Shown: piece by piece, positions 59,216-64,000 of the stretch
How the letters are laid out: each line of letters starts with the position of its first letter
Position numbering within the stretch: the stretch's first letter is position 1
Assembly (NCBI RefSeq): GCF_028453695.1
Contig: NC_135778.1
Coordinates: 11,654,244 to 11,718,243 of the forward strand
Reading direction: 5' to 3'
DNA: 64,000 nt
Source of the DNA: Augochlora pura
Lineage: Eukaryota > Arthropoda > Insecta > Hymenoptera > Halictidae
Notes under the pieces: model-generated
Databases searched by the model: none
What the model was told of the DNA's origin: nothing
The model's input: the letters and a program-made list of their open reading frames with translations, nothing else
Program-made: the position numbers and the translations under genes

Positions 59216-59288
59216 TCGGTCGAAGATCAACTAGTTATTCTTCGGATAAGACACCGATATTACGTGATTTTATAACAGCTCTCATGTA

Positions 59289-59514
59289 CAGTGGGCCGCA
59301 TTAATATTTGGACGCCATCGTATTTGAGAAATTTTTACTTCGTATCTTTACCGTTTGTTGAATTAATGAATTTATAGTTTTTTATTAAGTCAGGACAGTT
59401 ACTTTACATCCTACAAATGTAAGTCTTATTTACATAATTTGTATAGTTTTATTGTTAATTGCTATAAAATGAACTAGTGCTTAATTTTGACGTCGCAAAA
59501 ATATTCGGACATTC
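59289..59514 (+). repeat. Left inverted repeat of Tc1-like copy 2
   Basis: Pairs with 60723-60947 over about 225 bp at high identity. Shared blocks include GCCATCGTATTTGAGAAATT, GAATTAATGAATTTATAG and AAAATGAACTAGTGCTT. Confidence 0.88.
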
Positions 59515-59655
59515 CGTACGCTTTGCAGTTAAAGTGCCCTGTTAAGATGAATACTTTGCTTGGTGACAATGCTTGGAAACATATGATGTAAGCACTATCT
59601 CATAGAATTAGTTTCAATTCAAATCTTGTTCGTGTTGCACATATCAGCTGTGGAT

Positions 59656-60669
59656 ATGCCACGTAAAGGGAATAATACCTCGTTTAATGTACGTCAACTT
59701 GTTATTTATCATCGCGAAAAAGGGAAATCGTATAGAGAAATCGGGACATTATTAAATTTGAGCAAGAGCACTCTTGCGGACATTGTACGAAAATATAATC
59801 GTGAGGATAGAATTGTATCTATCCCTCAAAAAGGTCGCCTAAAGTTATTTAACGATCACAATAAACGTAATGTTATTAGGAAAATAAATGTCGACCCTAA
59901 GTGCCACAAAATTGACAGCAGAGTTTTTTGAGGTGTCCAGCAAGAAGATTCATCCCGAGACAGTTCGTCCAATGCTTCATGAAGATGGATATCATGGCAG
60001 AGTTGCCCGAAAAAAGCCATATATGAACGATATTAATTGAAAGAAGCGATTACTCTTCGCTAAAGAATACACTTCTAAAGAAGAAACATGGTGGAAAGAT
60101 GTAATTTTTGCAGTCGAAAGCAAATATAATATTTTCGGGTCTGATGGGCACAAACTTATATGGCGTAAAGTTAATGAAGAGCTTCTTACTAAGAATCTCA
60201 AACCAACGTTGAAACACGGTGGAGGAAGTGTAATGGTTTGGGGTTGTATCTCAGCTGCTGGAGTGGGTGAATTAGTTTTTATTGATAGAATTTTAGATAA
60301 AAATAAATATTTAAATATTTTGAAACAAAATTTGCTAAAAAGTGCTATTAATATGAACATTCGTAACAATTTTCAATTTTACTAAGATAATGACCCCAAA
60401 CATAAATCACATATAGTTCAAGAATATTTATTATATAATTGCCCAAAAGTATTGAAAACTCCTCCACAATCACCAGATCTAAATTAGATTGAAAATTGAT
60501 GGCATTACTTGGATCGTCGAATCAGAATGTCGGTGAAGAAAAATTAAAATTGCGATTAACCGAAGAATGGTCACGTATTCCATTAGAATATTTAAATCAA
60601 ATTATTTCTAGTATGCCTAATCGATTAATCCATGTAATTAAGCAAAAGAGTAATCCATCGAAGCATTAA
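59656..60669 (+). pseudogene. Tc1-like transposase, broken (copy 2)
   Basis: Same gene as at 29749-30741. The ATG at 59656 starts an intact paired-like DNA-binding region of about 90 codons. The frame ends at 59929-59931 by the same one-base frame error as copy 1. The same TGA (60038-60040) and the same Asp-to-Val change in FAVESKYNIF (60113-60115) follow. Unlike copy 1, the GSDGHKLIWRKVNEELLTKN segment is present. Copy-specific damage includes stop codons before DNDPKH (near 60383) and within SPDLN-IENW, and a short deletion near 60530. The tail ends at the TAA 60667-60669. Confidence 0.88.
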
Positions 60670-60722
60670 CATCGATTTATTTTTGTTAAAGTATTTCTTA
60701 ATGACCAGACTATAATTTGTAA

Positions 60723-60947
60723 AGTGTCCGAATATTTTCGCGACGTCAAAATGAAGCACTAGTTCATTTAAAATCAATTAACAATAAAACTATACAAATT
60801 ATGTAAATAAAACTTATGTTTGTAGAATCTAAAGTAAATGTTCTGACTTGTTAAAAAACTATAAATTCATTAATTCAACAAACCGTAAAGATACGAAGTA
60901 ACAATTTCTCAAATACGATGGTGTCCGAATATTAATGCGGCCCACTG
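60723..60947 (-). repeat. Right inverted repeat of Tc1-like copy 2
   Basis: Inner GTGTCCGAATATT at 60724-60736 and outer GTGTCCGAATATT at 60921-60933 are direct repeats 197 bp apart. Copy 1 has lost exactly the segment between them. Confidence 0.9.
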
Positions 60948-60949
60948 TA

Positions 60950-62527
60950 TGTACATTTTACGAATCTTTTGCGGAGAATGATAAAATTGTTGAATTCATA
61001 CTCCTACTTGAATTTATGGTTTCTTCGCGTGTTATGCTAGTTGACTTGAATTTAATGAACGTTATATATGTTGAACACGATGAAGAAGTACTGAATTAAT
61101 TACGATAAGAACTATTCATTTAAAAGATATTTCACCTTCGTTATCGCCATTCAAATATTACAAGAATATTATTTGATTTATTCATATTGCAGTTGCATTA
61201 ATATTAGAATTACCAAACTAGTAGAAGTAACTGGTTTCTGATTTCTTCTTGTACGGTTCCTGATATTATATTTCTGACTTTATATTATACTTCTTGATAT
61301 GAAAGAAAATAATCAATTTTATGTGCATTCAATAATGTTTATTGTACTGTATACTTCCCCTCTCTACTTATGCCCTCTTGCCAGCGTGATTGCAATTTAT
61401 AAATATAAGTTTCGAAGAATTTATCAAGAAAGTGAACTGAGAAAAACATTATCGAACATAACTTTCCGGTAGACCTAATACAAATATTTGTAGGAGAAAC
61501 TTTTAGGTACACTTCTTTATTATGATATATACTATGATATAATCATACGAAATTTAAATGAATTCTGTCTTAGCATTGTTATAAAACAATATACGTTAGT
61601 CTCGTCTGTGGCTCGGTAATTCTAGTGTTAACGTGAAATACAGTATTTTATACACACTGCACGAACAGGGTTATCTTGCTTTACATCAAACTGTACTTTG
61701 CGGTTCTTAAAAAAATTAAAAGAACTAACAAACGTTGGGCTGGGCAGCTAACGCGTGTGCGCTTAAAAGTATTCGAAATATGAAATAAAAGCTCGCAGGA
61801 ATTCTGGCCAACAGACGTGAGCAAATGAAACACAGTTTTTACTAATGCAAAAACAAAAATTACTCAACGGACTTAACATTATCGGATGCTTTTAAAACGT
61901 GCCATGTTAATAAAAATATAATCTAATTATATTACTCTCTTTACGTGTATTCCCCAAAGCGAGCCCGGTAATACGGGCAATAAAATAATTCATATCCAAT
62001 CTATTTTGAACGAGGCAGCAGTGCGCGCGTTTCGAGAATAAATATTTGCCGGAATTAATTTTAAAATATTAATTACCGGGCATCGGTAACAATGCAGTGC
62101 CCGCGCGCCGCTCTGGGGGGATAGGGGGAAGAATATTCCCAGAATCCCCTCAACGAACTAGCAGCAGCGCTTGCCGCAATTCGCCGGTCAGATTTTTCAT
62201 TTTCGACGGGATCGACGGTTTCGACGACTATCCCGATAATCTTCTTCATCCACACGCTGTCTGTTTACCGTGAAAACGGCGAGGGGATCGTGTAAACGGC
62301 GAGTTCCGCGAACGCGGAGTCGCGAGGGGGCGAATTTAACGGGGGCGCGAGAGTCGTAGCCGGCGAACTTTCGACTCGGCTGTATTGTTTTATCATTTAA
62401 TTAAACGAAAGCCTTGGGAAATCCTTTGAAAGAACAGTAACGCGGAAAGGGAGGCCCGAGTTCTTTGCCTGAAACTTCCGCGGGAACATTTCCTTGCCTC
62501 CCCGCCGCCGCCGTCGCCGTCGCTGCC
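60950..62527. other. AT-rich then GC-rich stretch, no gene recognised
   Basis: AT-rich to about 61930 with no frame over 60 codons, then GC-rich. No repeat recognised. Confidence 0.48.
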
Positions 62528-62726
62528 GCCGCGCCGCGCCGCGCCGGTAAGTAGAATTTGCTCTCAAATAATTTCCCGTCTCCTTCGGCAAACATTTTAT
62601 GCGGTCGCTGGATAACCAAGGTTATATCGGGCCGAGTAGGCATTGTATTTTTAGATTTAGCTCTCCGCATCGAAAATCGCATCGTTTTATGCCACGGCGC
62701 GGCACGGCGCGGCGCGGCGCGGCGAC
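62528..62726. repeat. Inverted pentanucleotide (CGCCG)n / (CGGCG)n tracts
   Basis: A CCGCGCCGCGCCGCGCC run (62528-62546) and a GGCGCGGCACGGCGCGGCGC-type run (62697-62726) are complementary and separated by about 150 bp. They could pair in single-stranded DNA or RNA. Confidence 0.75.
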
Positions 62727-63954
62727 CGCGCGCAGTCGGCAACGTAACGTAAATATGAAATATTCATCGGGAAGCGTGGCCGCATACGTAGAACAGGGCT
62801 GTGCCGGGCCGTGCCGAGCCGAGACGGGTCGGTTGGAAACAGGAAAAGTTACGATTGTTTTAGCAAGCGAGCGAGCGCCGGACGGAACCGGGTCAAAGTA
62901 ATGCAAGGGATTAGAGAACGCCTTATAAGGGCGGGACCCCGGCGAACTTCGCTATTACTTGTCCACGGAATAAGTAATAACGATATGAAGAATATCCCGG
63001 GCCGCGGGTTTTGAATAGTTCATCCATCTCTCTCTCTCTCTCTCTCTCTCTCGACCTCCGGAACAGCGAAACTTCCCCGTGACCCCTGCGCTAAGCGCTT
63101 CCGCGTTGTTTCCCTTTAATGAATAATAAATCATCTTTTTTGTCCGCGACCCGACTCCGCGAGACTCGTTCAATTTTCGCGGAAGTTATACTCGGTCGCC
63201 TTTCGCCTTCGCGAGAAAATCTCGGCCAACCTGACGGGTGACCGATGCTCTGCGACGCCACTGCCGGCCAATCGATGATTCATAGCGATGCATCGGCGAA
63301 ACTTGGACGTCGCCGAAATGAATCTTGCCTGGTACCGAGTTCTCTAGGCGCTCGCCCCGTGGAAACGGCACCGGGGACAGAGCAAGTTTCGACTGCCCCG
63401 TCGGGTCAACCGTGCGGCGGATCCTTTCTATTGGGACACACACACAGTGTGTATCCTAAACTGTGCTGATCCGGAAGGGTAAACTTCGTTCTCTGCCGCC
63501 ATATGCTGCGTCGAAGCCGGGAGAGACTCATAGCCGGCCACTCATAGCCAAAGTAAGTCCGGCACGGCGTTCCAGGGACCGTGGACTTTCCGGCAGGTCG
63601 CCCGAGTTCCTAAAAGCCGAAATTCTCGAGGCTTCTTGCTACTTACCAGCTAAATCCTGGCGATCCGTTAAGACCGGACCAGGGACGAGCTTGACAGTTT
63701 TCGGTAAGAAGCGCGTAAGATGAATTACTTCGTTAGAGTATCCGGCGTCGACCTGCTCCGCTTCGACGGCCTTTGACGTGATCTCTGAGAATTACGACCT
63801 TGTCAAGGATTACCGGCTCGATCTTCCGAGCTGGATCGCGACATCGTGCGGCTTTCGCTGGAACGTGTATGCCGCTCGACGGAGATTCACGGATCAACGC
63901 TAATATTCTGCGAAATTCAATAGTTCTCTTTGATTTGAATAGCTCTTTGATTTG
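62727..63954. other. CpG-rich block, no gene recognised
   Basis: Short overlapping frames on both strands without recognisable domains. A (TC)13 microsatellite lies at 63026-63052. Confidence 0.45.
63026..63052 (+). repeat. (TC)13 microsatellite
   Basis: Uninterrupted CT/TC run. Confidence 0.95.
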
Positions 63955-63956
63955 TA

Positions 63957-64000
63957 CAGGGTGTCCCAGTTTTTAACGTTCAAATTTTGTCAGTGTATTC
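63957..64000 (+). mobile_element. Possible left end of a TA-flanked transposon, cut by the window edge
   Basis: TACAGGGTGTCCCAGTTTTT resembles the start of insect DNA transposons with a CAGGGTG terminus, and shares CAGGGTGT with the element at 25711. Everything beyond 64000 is outside the window. Confidence 0.35.

Larger units (their letters stand above)
58061..59286. other. GC-rich block, no gene recognised
   Basis: Frames at 58214-58608 and 58747-58974 (minus) and 58522-59126 (plus) overlap each other and the CT repeat, and show no domain. Confidence 0.45.
59289..60947 (+). mobile_element. Tc1-like transposon, copy 2, with full long inverted repeats
   Basis: Flanked by TA on both sides (59287-59288, 60948-60949), with termini CAGTGGGCCGCATTAATATT at both ends. 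The inverted repeats are about 225 bp (59289-59514 and 60723-60947). Each has an outer and an inner TATTCGGACA-type direct repeat (outer 59305 region and 60921-60933; inner 59500-59514 and 60724-60736). This is the IR/DR layout known from some Tc1-like elements, in which transposase binds both repeats. The structure is complete but the transposase gene is broken. Confidence 0.92.

Noticed and set aside
59992..60369. 125-codon minus frame inside Tc1 copy 2 (and similar at 30085-30422 in copy 1)
   Set aside because: Antisense shadow of the transposase pseudogene.
1..64000. CRISPR arrays, operons, rRNA genes, plasmid or phage functions
   Set aside because: No regularly spaced identical repeats with unique spacers, no dense coding and no bacterial-type signals. 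The short-unit arrays are ordinary minisatellites of a eukaryotic genome.
1..64000. Known conserved insect microRNA seeds (let-7, miR-1, miR-9, miR-10, miR-124 and others)
   Set aside because: None was noticed on reading, but I cannot run an exhaustive search, so absence is not proved.

Overview
The window looks like nuclear DNA of an insect, most plausibly a hymenopteran (bee, ant or wasp). The evidence is indirect. GC-rich, CpG-rich stretches alternate sharply with AT-rich stretches, CpG is not visibly depleted, and the repeats are insect-type DNA transposons (Tc1/mariner and TTAA-flanked piggyBac-like) with almost no retroelement signal. I cannot name a species.

I find no host protein-coding gene I can defend. 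Every open frame outside the transposons is short. The longest is about 253 codons and opens at a non-ATG codon. Overlapping frames on both strands in the GC-rich blocks are what stop-poor, CpG-rich DNA gives by chance. The window is best read as intergenic DNA or the inside of a very large intron. Non-coding exons and conserved enhancers cannot be excluded without a comparison.

The supported content is mobile DNA and repeats. (1) Two copies of one Tc1-like element (29381-30827 and 59289-60947) carry a broken DD34E transposase and long inverted repeats of about 225 bp of the IR/DR type. (2) Two internally deleted mariner elements (3775-4052 and 44869-45211) keep the terminal repeat and the C-terminal end of a mariner transposase. 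(3) About fifteen short TTAA-bounded elements or fragments, most starting CCCTTTGCACTC or a variant, behave like piggyBac-type MITEs. They cluster at 4.2-4.7, 21.3-21.8, 38.8-39.9 and 42.2-42.7 kb. Two divergent types sit at 11358-11678, with SalI-type palindromes inside, and at 50518-51040. (4) Several other inverted-repeat-bounded units are not tied to a named family: 7525-8176 with a relative at 34750-35180, 25711-27483, 49222-50048 and 55087-56070. The last holds a transposase-like C-terminal frame.

Layout: GC-rich blocks lie near 2.9-3.6, 8.2-9.0, 10.1-10.8, 12.1-12.7, 13.3-13.9, 15.2-16.3, 19.6-20.1, 21.9-22.8, 24.8-25.7, 27.5-27.8, 28.6-29.1, 32.1-33.0, 33.4-33.9, 35.2-36.3, 37.2-38.3, 39.9-42.0, 43.0-44.8, 47.2-49.0, 52.2-54.5, 56.1-56.7, 58.2-59.3 and 61.9-64.0 kb. 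The AT-rich stretches between them hold nearly all transposon copies and minisatellites. The mobile elements do not form a working system. All transposase remnants seen are broken, so the short elements would have depended on enzymes encoded elsewhere.
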